Assembly: GCA_036823295.1 (NCBI GenBank) | Contig: DAISGD010000072.1 | Location: 1-15,604 of the forward strand | Direction: 5' to 3' | Length of the DNA: 15,604 nt | Source: UBA4742 sp002403895 | GTDB lineage: Bacteria > Actinomycetota > Acidimicrobiia > Acidimicrobiales > Acidimicrobilacustridaceae | Shown here: piece by piece, positions 7,759-14,001 of the stretch | Layout: each line of letters opens with the position of its first letter | Numbering within the stretch: the stretch's first letter is position 1 | Made by a program: the position numbers and the translations under genes | The notes under the pieces: generated by a model | The model's database searches: none | Told to the model about the DNA's origin: nothing | The model's input: only the letters and a program-made list of their open reading frames with translations

Positions 7759-8334
7759 GTGTCCAGCCGCTCCGTGGCCGTGTTGCTCCCGGTCAAGGCG
7801 TTCCGTCAGGCCAAACTGCGGCTCGCTCCGGCCCTCGATGCCGATGCCCGGGCCGCCCTGGCGCGGGAAATGGCCACCAAGGTGGTCCACGCCGCCGGAC
7901 ACCTGCCGGTGGCCATCGTCTGCGATGACGCGGAAGTGGCGGCCTGGGCCGGCGAGGTGGGGGCCGGCGTGATCTGGTGTCCCGGGAGGGGCCTCAACGG
8001 CGCCGTCGCTGACGGGGTCGGCCACCTGGGTGGTGACGGGTTCGAACAGATCATCGTGGCCCACGCCGATCTCCCCCACGCCCTCGACCTGGCGTGGGTG
8101 GCCGACTTCGACGGCGTGACCCTGGTGCCGGACCGCCACGACGACGGCACGAACGTGCTGAGCGTGGCGCCGACGGCCGGGTTCATCTTCGCCTACGGCG
8201 CCGGGTCGTTCGCCCGCCATGTGGCCGAAGTCGAGCGCCTCGGCCTCGCACTACGGGTCGAGCGCGAACGGCGCCTTGGCTGGGACGTGGACCTCCCTGC
8301 CGACCTGGTCACCCCCGACTGGCTTGCGTCGTGA
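7759..8334 (+). CDS. cofC: Phosphoenolpyruvate/2-phospholactate guanylyltransferase (F420 biosynthesis)
   Basis: CofC (FbiD in actinobacteria) couples GTP to phosphoenolpyruvate or 2-phospholactate, making the activated intermediate that CofD/FbiA transfers to the deazaflavin FO. The 191-aa product shows the family pattern: LLPVKAFRQAKLRL at 9-22 with K13, K19 and R21 for nucleotide binding, HADLPHA, DRHDDGTNVL for substrate and phosphate contacts, and a late DVDLPADL metal-binding stretch. It is a soluble cytoplasmic enzyme. The GTG at 7759 is chosen because the first motif follows directly and a -10 hexamer ends 6 nt before it. It is the first of a plus-strand run; a PIG-L gene follows after 13 nt. 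The presence of cofC implies that the organism makes coenzyme F420. Confidence 0.93.
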   Translation: MSSRSVAVLLPVKAFRQAKLRLAPALDADARAALAREMATKVVHAAGHLPVAIVCDDAEVAAWAGEVGAGVIWCPGRGLNGAVADGVGHLGGDGFEQIIVAHADLPHALDLAWVADFDGVTLVPDRHDDGTNVLSVAPTAGFIFAYGAGSFARHVAEVERLGLALRVERERRLGWDVDLPADLVTPDWLAS

Positions 8335-8347
8335 TAAAAGTCGCGCT

Positions 8348-9073
8348 GTGGACCTGAACCTCCCGCCTCCCGGTGTCGCCCTGGCCATCGGCGCCCATCC
8401 CGACGACGTCGAGTTCCAGGCCGGCGGCACGCTGGCCAAGTGGGCTGCGTCCGGGTGCGTGGTGCACCACCTGATCCTCACCGACGGTTCCAAGGGCACG
8501 TGGAAGCCCGACGAGGACATCTCCGCCCTGATCGAGGCGCGGCGGGCCGAGCAGCAGTCGGCGGCCAAGGCCCTGGGGGCCAGCGGTGAGGTGGTGATGC
8601 TGGGTGAGACGGACGGCGAGCTCGAGTCGAGCCTGGCGCTGCGAGAGCGCGTCGCCTACTGGATCCGGAGGCTGAAGCCCGATGTGGTGCTGGGCCACGA
8701 CCCATGGAAGCGCTACCGGGTCCATCCCGACCATCGCCACGCCGGGTGGCTCACCGTCGACGGGGTGGTGGCCGCTCGGGACCCGTTCTTTTTCCCCGAC
8801 CACGGGGTGGCTCATCACCGGCCCGAACACCTGCTGTTGTTCGAAGCCGACGCTCCCGACCATCTCGAGGACGTGAGCGGCTTCGAGGCGGCCAAGATCG
8901 CCGCCCTGCTCGAGCACCGCAGCCAGTTCGTCACCACCATGGCCATCGACGACGCCGATTCGGGCGAGCAACTGCAGGCGTTCCGTGACCGGGTGTTCGA
9001 CCGCATGCGGGCCAACGGCGAAGCGGCCTCGGTAACCTTCGCCGAGGCGTTCACGCACGTCGGCGACCTCTAG
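8348..9073 (+). CDS. PIG-L/LmbE family N-acetyl sugar deacetylase
   Basis: The 241-aa zinc-dependent hydrolase belongs to the PIG-L/LmbE family, which removes acetyl groups from N-acetylglucosaminyl compounds and includes MshB and Mca of mycothiol metabolism. The metal site is seen as AHPDD at 16-20 (H17, D20) and HPDH at 126-129 (H129). Length is normal for the family. The exact substrate cannot be inferred; mycothiol-related or glycan deacetylation are both possible. GTG 8348 is chosen because cofC ends at 8334 and the HPDD motif should lie close to the N-terminus. No Shine-Dalgarno is seen. TAAAAG at 8335-8340, 7 nt before the GTG, is a weak -10 candidate, so it may have its own leaderless transcript as well as read-through from cofC. 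Confidence 0.9.
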   Translation: MDLNLPPPGVALAIGAHPDDVEFQAGGTLAKWAASGCVVHHLILTDGSKGTWKPDEDISALIEARRAEQQSAAKALGASGEVVMLGETDGELESSLALRERVAYWIRRLKPDVVLGHDPWKRYRVHPDHRHAGWLTVDGVVAARDPFFFPDHGVAHHRPEHLLLFEADAPDHLEDVSGFEAAKIAALLEHRSQFVTTMAIDDADSGEQLQAFRDRVFDRMRANGEAASVTFAEAFTHVGDL

Positions 9074-9075
9074 CC

Positions 9076-9783
9076 ATGACGGCATGGAGCGATGAGTACC
9101 TGCGGCGGGTCACCGATCGCTTCGCCACCGCGGCCGACCCGGAGCGAGCGGTCGGCATGCGGGCCTACATGCGCGACCAGTTCCCCTTCGCCGGGATCCC
9201 GACGCCCGAGCGGGTGCAGTTCAGCCGCGAGGCCCTGGCCGGCCTGGATGCTCCGGACGAAGCCGACGTCATCGACCTGACTGACGCGGCGTGGGCCCGC
9301 GAGGAGCGTGAGTACGCCTACGTGGCCGACTGGCTGCTGAAGCGACGCAAGGGGATCCTCACCTCCGCCACCCTGCCCGAGGCCCAACGCTGGATCACCA
9401 CCAAATCCTGGTGGGACACCGTCGACGGCCTGGCCCAGCACGTGGTCGGCACCATCGTGCGCAACGACCGCTCGCTGGACGGGGTCATGGCCACCTGGCT
9501 GGTGGACGACAACATCTGGCTGGCCCGCACCGCCATCCTGCACCAGGAACGCTGGGGGACCGGAACCGAACCTGAGTGGCTGTTCCACGCCTGCCTGACC
9601 CGGGCCGCCGACACCGAGTTCTTCCTGCGCAAGGCCATCGGCTGGGCGCTGCGCTCCTACAGCCACATCGATCCCGACGCCGTCGAGCGATTCATCGGCG
9701 ACCACGACGCCGAGCTGTCAGGCCTGTCCAGACGCGAAGCCCTCAAAGCCATCCGACGCAGGAACTCATCCTCTGGAGGGTGA
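9076..9783 (+). CDS. AlkD-like DNA alkylation repair glycosylase
   Basis: The 235-aa product belongs to the AlkC/AlkD family of HEAT-repeat DNA glycosylases that excise positively charged alkylated purines (3- and 7-alkyl) without flipping the base. Residues that match those known in Bacillus AlkD are visible: KSWWDTVD at 110-117 gives W113 and D117, and AIGWALRSYS at 187-196 gives W190, with almost the same spacing as the AlkD Trp/Asp/Trp set. EREYAYVADWLLKR (77-90) is also typical. The ATG at 9076 lies two bases after the PIG-L stop, indicating translational coupling; there is no clear Shine-Dalgarno. Its function is genome maintenance. No functional link to cofC or PIG-L is obvious beyond shared transcription. 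Confidence 0.9.
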   Translation: MTAWSDEYLRRVTDRFATAADPERAVGMRAYMRDQFPFAGIPTPERVQFSREALAGLDAPDEADVIDLTDAAWAREEREYAYVADWLLKRRKGILTSATLPEAQRWITTKSWWDTVDGLAQHVVGTIVRNDRSLDGVMATWLVDDNIWLARTAILHQERWGTGTEPEWLFHACLTRAADTEFFLRKAIGWALRSYSHIDPDAVERFIGDHDAELSGLSRREALKAIRRRNSSSGG

Positions 9784-9793
9784 TTCGGGCGCA

Positions 9794-9799
9794 TACCAT
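9794..9799 (+). promoter_or_regulatory. Putative -10 element of the DinB-like gene (leaderless start)
   Basis: TACCAT, the same hexamer as before the mannosidase gene, lies 7 nt before the ATG at 9807 in the 23-bp gap after the AlkD-like gene. No Shine-Dalgarno precedes the ATG. The gene may thus have its own start inside the run of plus-strand genes. Confidence 0.45.
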
Positions 9800-9806
9800 C
9801 CGAGCC

Positions 9807-10349
9807 ATGGCAGACGACACGGCGGGACCCCCACCCGAGACCGAGAACGGCCCGGCATACCGGGTCGACCCGGCGCACACCTTGGGCGAACGGGACCTGT
9901 TGGAAGGGTGGCTCGAGTTCCATAGGGACACGCTTCGTTGGAAGATCGAGGGACTCGACGACGAGCAGTTGAAGCGGCGTTCGGTGCCGCCTTCGACCAT
10001 GAGCCTGCTCGGGCTGGTGCGGCACATGGCCGACGTCGAACTGAACTGGTTCCGGCGGGTGCTGGCCGGCGAGCAAGCACCCGGAATCTTCTGGAGCGAC
10101 GACAACCTCGAAGGAGAGTTCGACGACGTCGACGGTGCGGTGGTGGCCGACGACGTGGCCACCTGGCAGGCCGAGATCGGCAAGGCACGAGCCATCGCCG
10201 CCACCCGTTCACTCGACGACACCGGGGTCCGGCGGCGCGGGCCCTGCTCGCTGCGGTGGATCTACGTGCACTTGATCGAGGAGTACGCCCGCCACAACGG
10301 TCACGCCGATCTGCTCCGTGAGTGCATCGACGGGGCCACTGGCGACTGA
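9807..10349 (+). CDS. DinB-superfamily protein (DUF664 type)
   Basis: The 180-aa protein has the four-helix DinB-like fold signature of the DUF664 group. LVRHMADVELNW (70-81, H73) and HLIEEYARHNGHADLLRE (155-172, H155 with H163/H166) supply the His triad that usually binds a divalent metal. The superfamily includes thiol-dependent transferases and isomerases that use mycothiol or bacillithiol, but most DUF664 members have no proven reaction, so only a metal-dependent, possibly mycothiol-linked activity can be proposed. The first 25 residues are polar and probably flexible. The ATG at 9807 is supported by the -10 hexamer 7 nt upstream. It is the last gene of the plus-strand run and is convergent with vapC, 28 bp away. 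Confidence 0.88.
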   Translation: MADDTAGPPPETENGPAYRVDPAHTLGERDLLEGWLEFHRDTLRWKIEGLDDEQLKRRSVPPSTMSLLGLVRHMADVELNWFRRVLAGEQAPGIFWSDDNLEGEFDDVDGAVVADDVATWQAEIGKARAIAATRSLDDTGVRRRGPCSLRWIYVHLIEEYARHNGHADLLRECIDGATGD

Positions 10350-10377
10350 GGCGGTGACCGCGACTCGCCCCGGGGCT

Positions 10378-10791
10378 TCAGTCGATGGTTCCAGCCGGGA
10401 CGACCCATTCGCAGCGTTGACCGGTGACCTTGGCGATCTTGTCGAAGTCTTGGTCGTAGTGCAGCACCGTGAGTCGTTCAGCCTCGGCCGCGGCGGCGAT
10501 GAGAAGGTCGGGGATCTTGCGGCCACGTTGGCTCTTGGAGGTCAGCAGGCGTTGAACCTGCTTCGCCCGGTTGACGTGGTCACCGCTGGTCTCGATCAGC
10601 GTGAGGATGTCCAATGCGGCCAGGAGGTGGTCCCACTCACGAGTGTTCCGGGCCGAGTAGCCCACCTCGAGATCCGAGATCCCCGCCCGGGCCAGCCGGC
10701 CGGCATCGGCCAGCGGCTCGACGACTGAACGCACGGCCGGCTCGGAGAGTCGCTTCAACACGCTCGTGTCGACGAGGTGCGTCAGCGCCAC
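10378..10791 (-). CDS. vapC: VapC-family PIN-domain ribonuclease toxin
   Basis: The 137-aa PIN-domain protein is the toxin of a type II toxin-antitoxin pair; such toxins cut RNA, often tRNA or rRNA, using Mg2+. The acidic active site is intact: D8 in HLVDTSVL, E42 in SDLEVGY, D95 in IPDLLIAA, and D113/D115 in HYDQDFDKIA. The toxin is therefore probably active. The GTG at 10791 is used since the PIN motif begins within eight residues. It overlaps the antitoxin gene by 10 bp, the usual arrangement that couples translation of the pair. It converges on the DinB-like gene, with no other mobile-element gene nearby. Confidence 0.94.
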   Translation of the reverse strand: MALTHLVDTSVLKRLSEPAVRSVVEPLADAGRLARAGISDLEVGYSARNTREWDHLLAALDILTLIETSGDHVNRAKQVQRLLTSKSQRGRKIPDLLIAAAAEAERLTVLHYDQDFDKIAKVTGQRCEWVVPAGTID

Positions 10792-10976
10792 GCGTCCTCG
10801 CGATCACCGAGATCAGCGCCGGCGAGCCTGTCGAGGGCGCGTGAAACGCGCTTGTCGCGGGTCGAGGCCGCCTGTCGCAATGCTTCATTGACCGTGTCTT
10901 TGAGGGTTGCCGTTCCAAGTTCGGCGCGAGCCGCCCCCAGGGTGTCGTCGTCGATGTCCACCAGGTGTTTGGTCAC
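10782..10976 (-). CDS. vapB: VapB-family antitoxin
   Basis: The 64-aa protein precedes and overlaps vapC and resembles VapB antitoxins: it begins VTKHLVDIDDDTLGAAR, followed by TATLKDTVNEALRQA, the ribbon-helix-helix-like DNA-binding part. The C-terminal region (about 40-64, ending in REDAWR) is charged and should wrap around the toxin and block its active site. The VapBC complex normally represses its own promoter. The start is a GTG at 10976, with a TATACT -10 six bases upstream and no Shine-Dalgarno, so translation is probably leaderless. Confidence 0.92.
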   Translation of the reverse strand: MTKHLVDIDDDTLGAARAELGTATLKDTVNEALRQAASTRDKRVSRALDRLAGADLGDREDAWR

Positions 10977-10982
10977 TCCGAC

Positions 10983-11010
10983 AGTATATAGAGGATCGGT
11001 TCTGTATATC
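10983..11010 (-). promoter_or_regulatory. vapBC promoter with paired GTATAT repeats (probable operator)
   Basis: Read leftward, TATACT (10988-10983) is a very good -10 hexamer, 6 nt before the vapB GTG. On the plus strand GTATAT occurs at 10984-10989 and again at 11004-11009, exactly 20 bp apart, so both copies face the same side of the helix. The first overlaps the -10. This is a plausible pair of VapB binding sites for autorepression. The AT-rich patch stands out from its GC-rich surroundings. Confidence 0.5.
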
Positions 11011-11016
11011 TAGGGT

Positions 11017-11033
11017 CCGTCGAGTTCCGACGG
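11017..11033. terminator. Short perfect hairpin downstream of the 211-aa protein gene
   Basis: CCGTCG (11017-11022), loop AGTTC, CGACGG (11028-11033) form a 6-bp stem. It lies between the end of the leftward gene at 11081 and the vapB promoter, so it could stop transcription before it enters vapBC. No T-tract is seen. Confidence 0.35.
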
Positions 11034-11080
11034 CGGGCGACAGGGCGGGGGGTACCTCTGTCTGCACGCGCCCAATTACC

Positions 11081-11716
11081 TCAGATGGGGAGCGTGTAGG
11101 TGTTCTCCAGTTCATCCTGCACGACGGTGGCGATGGTGGCCGTGGTATCGACGATCAGTTCCTCATCGAGGATCCGGGTGCGAAAGGACCAGCCCTCGGG
11201 AAGCGCCAGCCGCTCCCCCAGCGCGCCGAGGCTCTCCTCGGTGAGCGTCGGATCGACCCCGACGCAGTAGGCTTGCATGACGTAGGCCAGCCCCTCGGCG
11301 TTCACGAGTTCGTGGACCGGCGCGCCGGCATCGAAGAAGAACACGGCACCGCGATTGACGTACCGCTCGACGTACGGCTGGGTCGAAGGGTCCTCGCCGA
11401 GGTCCACCGTGGCGATGCGTCGCGTGGTCAGGCCGTTGAAGTCCCGGAACACCGGATCCACCACCGCCACCTTTTGACCGAGACCGTCGAGCATCCAGTA
11501 CCGGGGTCCGTTGAGCTTGACCACCGCAGCCCCCATCTCCTCGGCAATGGTGGCCGCGTCGAGCGTCTCCCAAAGTTCGTGCGGGCAGTCGTTCAGCATC
11601 TGCGTGCCGTACACCTCGGCTTCGAAACCGGAGCCTCGCACGTAGACGGCCAGCACCTCGCCGTAACGGACTCCGCGCATATCGGAGATGAGACGGGGGG
11701 TGGTTTCGCCAGCCAT
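11081..11716 (-). CDS. Conserved-looking hypothetical protein, 211 aa
   Basis: I do not recognise a named family with certainty. The protein is soluble-looking, acidic and mixed alpha/beta, without signal peptide or membrane segment. Notable stretches are RGVRYGEVLAVYV (14-26), LNDCPHELWETLD, KLNGPRYWMLDGL and YVNRGAVFFFDAG. The well-formed hydrophobic pattern and consistent codon bias support a real gene. The ATG at 11716 has a good Shine-Dalgarno (AAGGGG, 7 nt upstream) and a TAGTTT -10 about 36-42 nt upstream, so unlike most neighbours it has a normal leader. It is transcribed alone, divergent from the 76-aa gene, and upstream of vapBC on the same strand, but separated from it by a hairpin. 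No function can be given. Confidence 0.8.
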   Translation of the reverse strand: MAGETTPRLISDMRGVRYGEVLAVYVRGSGFEAEVYGTQMLNDCPHELWETLDAATIAEEMGAAVVKLNGPRYWMLDGLGQKVAVVDPVFRDFNGLTTRRIATVDLGEDPSTQPYVERYVNRGAVFFFDAGAPVHELVNAEGLAYVMQAYCVGVDPTLTEESLGALGERLALPEGWSFRTRILDEELIVDTTATIATVVQDELENTYTLPI

Positions 11717-11723
11717 GGTAAGG

Positions 11724-11758
11724 CCCCTTCGCTGGGTTGATCGACAGGGAACAAACTA
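11724..11758 (-). promoter_or_regulatory. Shine-Dalgarno and -10 element for the 211-aa protein gene
   Basis: Reading leftward, TAGTTT (11758-11753) fits the -10 consensus. About 30 nt of leader follow, containing GAAGGGG (11730-11724) seven bases before the ATG at 11716. No clear -35 is seen. This is one of the few genes here with a conventional ribosome binding site. Confidence 0.45.
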
Positions 11759-11820
11759 GTGGCACTGAGAGTGACAGTTCTCGTGCACCGCGGGCGAGGC
11801 GGTCGCGCCATGCTGGGGGG

Positions 11821-12051
11821 ATGATCCCCGACGGCACCTATGACGCCTTCGTGGTCGACGCCGAACCAGGCGTGGCCGACGACGGCACCGCGCCCATACA
11901 CCTCGAGTTGACGATCCTGGCCGGTGAGCACAAGGGGAACATGATCACCGTCACGGCGGTCGGCCTGGCGGGCACGGAGATCGACCTCATGGGCATGCCC
12001 GCCACCCTCACCGTGGTCGCCGGCCAACCCAGTGTCTGCATCGATGATTGA
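11821..12051 (+). CDS. Small hypothetical protein, 76 aa
   Basis: The product starts MIPDGTYDAFVVDAEPG and contains LELTILAGEHKGNMITV, giving a pattern of alternating beta strands that suggests a compact beta-barrel-like domain. It is acidic, soluble and has a single cysteine near the end. I do not know its function, though small proteins of this look seem to occur in actinobacteria. The ATG at 11821 is chosen over an earlier in-frame start at 11737 because the intervening residues are basic and low in structure. A run of six G immediately precedes the ATG, and CATGCT at 11809-11814 is a weak -10 candidate 6 nt upstream, so either a poor ribosome site or a leaderless start is possible. Confidence 0.6.
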   Translation: MIPDGTYDAFVVDAEPGVADDGTAPIHLELTILAGEHKGNMITVTAVGLAGTEIDLMGMPATLTVVAGQPSVCIDD

Positions 12052-12111
12052 TTCGGGCCGGCCATCGCTCCAGGAGTGACGAATGTCTCTAAACGGGCTG
12101 AAACATATCTC

Positions 12112-12140
12112 TTGACACGCTAGATAGCTCTGCATAGTCT
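12112..12140 (+). promoter_or_regulatory. Strong sigma-70-type promoter of the DUF222-HNH gene (leaderless)
   Basis: A perfect TTGACA -35 (12112-12117), 17-bp spacer, and TAGTCT -10 (12135-12140) lie 7 nt before the ATG at 12148. This is the best promoter in the window. There is no room for a ribosome binding site, so the mRNA should be leaderless. The spacer contains a small inverted repeat GCTAGATAGC (12119-12128). Confidence 0.75.
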
Positions 12141-12147
12141 CGTACAC

Positions 12148-13377
12148 ATGTTCTCCCCGGCGGAAATAAAGGAGTTGTCGACCACGGTCGAGCGGTTCGT
12201 GGGCGACCTCGAACCAGGCCGCCTGTCGATGGCCGACGCGTCGGGATGGCTGACTGATGTCGTGCGTATGCGCTCACAACTCGCTTCGGCCGAGCTCTCG
12301 TTGTCGGCCCGGGTGGCTGAAGGGCGCGAGTGGGCCAAAGAAGGCGACAAGTCCCCCGCCCATTTCCTGGCCCGTACCGCGGGCGTGTCGCTTGGTGAAG
12401 CGAGCTCGAAGCTCGATGCGGCCCGCCAACTACGCGACCTGCCTGTGGCGTCTGAAGCACTGGCGGCCGGCCGGGTGTCCGAAACCCAGTTCCGTCACAT
12501 CGCCGAGGCGGCCAAGACCGCGCCCGACGCCGAACGCCACCTCGTCGACACCGCCGAACGCGAGACGGTCATCAGTCTGCGCCGCGAGTGCGCCCGCGCC
12601 AAAGCCGTCGGGCTCAACGCCCAGCAACAACACGACCGGGTCCACGCATCACGCCGGTTCCGCCACCACACCAGCGACGACGGCGCGTTCGTCGCCGAGC
12701 TGCGCACCACCCCCGAAGCCGGCGCCGAGCTCCTCGCCGCCATCGGCCACTACCAACAAGACATCTTCCGCACCGCCCGCCGCGACGGACGTCGCGAACC
12801 GTTCGACGCCTACGCCGCCGACGCGTTCGTGGCCATGGCCCGCGCCGCCATGTCCGGCGGCGCCACGGGCAAAACCGCCACCGGCGGCTCCGATGCCAAG
12901 ATCATCATGCGTGTCGACCAGACCGCCTACTTCCGCGGCCACACCACACCCGGCGAACTCTGCGAGATCACGGGAATCGGCGCGGTCCCGGTCTCGACCC
13001 TCGACCGATTCCTCACCGAAGGAGCGTTCCTGGCCGCCGTCGTCACCAAAGGCGTCGACGTCCACACCGTCGCCCACCTTGGCCGCGGTTTCACCGCCCC
13101 TCAACGTACCGCTCTCGAGTTCCGTGACCCCGAATGCGCCGTCATCGATTGCCCACGCACCGAAGGCCTCGAACGCGACCACCGCACCAACTGGGCCGAC
13201 ACTCACCACAGCGCCGTCGACGACGCCGACCGCCTGTGCGATCACCACCACGACCTCAAGACCTACCAGGGCTGGGCGCTCGAATCTGGCACTGGCAAAC
13301 GCAAACTCCTCTCCCCCGACCAACACAAACGAGCATCCGGCGGCACCGACCCACCCGCCCTCTTCGACACCGGCTGA
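12148..13377 (+). CDS. DUF222 / HNH endonuclease domain protein (13E12-repeat type)
   Basis: The 409-aa protein has the layout of the actinobacterial 13E12/DUF222 family: a helical DUF222 domain over roughly residues 10-300 and an HNH nuclease domain at about 325-375. In the HNH part C330 and C335 (CAVIDC), the ERDH motif at 342-345, N348, then LCDHHHDLKT (363-372) give metal and catalytic residues. The nuclease looks intact, though the cysteine just before the first His that many relatives carry is replaced by ERD. The family is abundant and multicopy in actinobacteria and its role is unproven; mobile or defence-related activity has been suggested because of the nuclease. No intron, intein or other mobile-element parts surround it. 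It stands alone with a strong leaderless promoter and a hairpin right after its stop. Confidence 0.88.
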   Translation: MFSPAEIKELSTTVERFVGDLEPGRLSMADASGWLTDVVRMRSQLASAELSLSARVAEGREWAKEGDKSPAHFLARTAGVSLGEASSKLDAARQLRDLPVASEALAAGRVSETQFRHIAEAAKTAPDAERHLVDTAERETVISLRRECARAKAVGLNAQQQHDRVHASRRFRHHTSDDGAFVAELRTTPEAGAELLAAIGHYQQDIFRTARRDGRREPFDAYAADAFVAMARAAMSGGATGKTATGGSDAKIIMRVDQTAYFRGHTTPGELCEITGIGAVPVSTLDRFLTEGAFLAAVVTKGVDVHTVAHLGRGFTAPQRTALEFRDPECAVIDCPRTEGLERDHRTNWADTHHSAVDDADRLCDHHHDLKTYQGWALESGTGKRKLLSPDQHKRASGGTDPPALFDTG

Positions 13378-13392
13378 CCGTCGCGCCGACGG
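13378..13392 (+). terminator. Hairpin directly after the DUF222-HNH stop codon
   Basis: CCGTCG (13378-13383), loop CGC, CGACGG (13387-13392) form a perfect 6-bp stem starting one base after the TGA at 13375-13377. No T-tract follows. The stem sequence equals that of the hairpin at 11017-11033. Confidence 0.4.
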
Positions 13393-13532
13393 GCGGCCCC
13401 ATCAGCCGCAGCCCGGCGCCCGAGAGCGTCCCCTGCCCTTAGTCTCCGAAGTGCTCGGCCGATAGATCTGACCTGGCCTCTGAGCACGGCGGCGAACTAC
13501 CCGCAAGGGCTCGAACGCGCCGACTCGTCGTC

Positions 13533-13925
13533 GTGTCGCTGGTCGGGCTCATCGCCGTGATGGCCTGGTTCGCTTGGGCCCGAATCCATCGGGACGGACC
13601 CTCGGAACGGATGTGCACTGTGACGGGGGCGATCGGCAGCCCGGTCGCCAGCACGCCGGATGCTGCCTTTGAGGCTTGGTGGCAAGCCTCCGGCCAGGAG
13701 GCATCGATGCGCTGGGTTTCCTATCCGACCCAGACCGACGGCGTGAACCCACCTACCCGTGACGATTTCGTCAAGCTCAGCGACACCCAGTGGGAATGGG
13801 CCTACGCCAAGGGTCGGAGCGTGGGAGTCGACGTTGCCCACGGTCCTGACGTGCTCGTCCAAGGCGACGGATGGGCTGTCGCTGGCGTCAATGGATGCTC
13901 GTACGGCCAACTCCACGACGGCTGA
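13533..13925 (+). CDS. Small membrane-anchored hypothetical protein
   Basis: From the GTG at 13533 the product is 130 aa: a hydrophobic segment at residues 2-16, then a polar domain rich in Trp (EAWWQA, QWEWAYAKG) with two cysteines (C28 and C122) that could form a disulfide outside the membrane. I do not recognise a family. The start is unsure: the frame stays open back to 13443, and the residues just before the GTG (ARTRRLVVV) would give the positive charges and extra hydrophobic residues expected at the start of an N-in signal anchor, but that extension has no ATG, GTG or TTG. A -10-like TAGTCT lies at 13440-13445. It is followed by a tandem-repeat patch and converges on clpP. Coding status is moderately supported. 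Confidence 0.5.
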   Translation: MSLVGLIAVMAWFAWARIHRDGPSERMCTVTGAIGSPVASTPDAAFEAWWQASGQEASMRWVSYPTQTDGVNPPTRDDFVKLSDTQWEWAYAKGRSVGVDVAHGPDVLVQGDGWAVAGVNGCSYGQLHDG

Positions 13926-13938
13926 GCCACGGGACACC

Positions 13939-14001
13939 CGACCACCGACCACCGACCACGAGCCACGGACCGACGGACCGACGGACCACGAGCCACGGAC
14001 C
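13939..14001. repeat. Nested short tandem repeats between convergent genes
   Basis: Three copies of the 7-mer CGACCAC occupy 13939-13959. The 18-mer GACCACGAGCCACGGACC occurs at 13954-13971 and again at 13984-14001, exactly 30 bp apart, separated by repeats of the 8-mer GGACCGAC (13967-13982). Nearly the whole 85-bp gap between the membrane protein gene and clpP is made of these units. No spacer variation or hairpin-forming symmetry is seen, so it is not a CRISPR or ordinary terminator. It most likely arose by replication slippage. Confidence 0.85.

Noticed and set aside
10367..10376. GCCCCGGGGC palindrome between the DinB-like gene and vapC as a terminator
   Set aside because: It has no loop, so it could form only a very short stem; it is likely to be chance in GC-rich DNA.
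10907..11740. Plus-strand frame opposite vapB and the 211-aa gene
   Set aside because: It runs through the vapBC promoter and lacks any recognisable domain; the minus strand has a ribosome site and ordered protein.
10378..13377. vapBC plus DUF222-HNH as a genomic island or prophage remnant
   Set aside because: No integrase, transposase, att-like direct repeats or tRNA gene are visible and GC content stays as in the surroundings.
12257..13465. Second long plus-strand frame overlapping the DUF222-HNH gene
   Set aside because: The product is low-complexity Ser/Pro/Thr, typical of a +1 shadow; the real frame has the HNH motif and promoter.
13451..13487. Inverted pair GTGCTC / GAGCAC upstream of the membrane protein gene
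   Set aside because: The arms are only 6 bp with a 25-nt gap, too weak to call an operator or terminator.
13939..14001. CRISPR array in the tandem-repeat patch
   Set aside because: The spacing sequence is itself made of the same repeat words, units are too short, and no cas gene is near.
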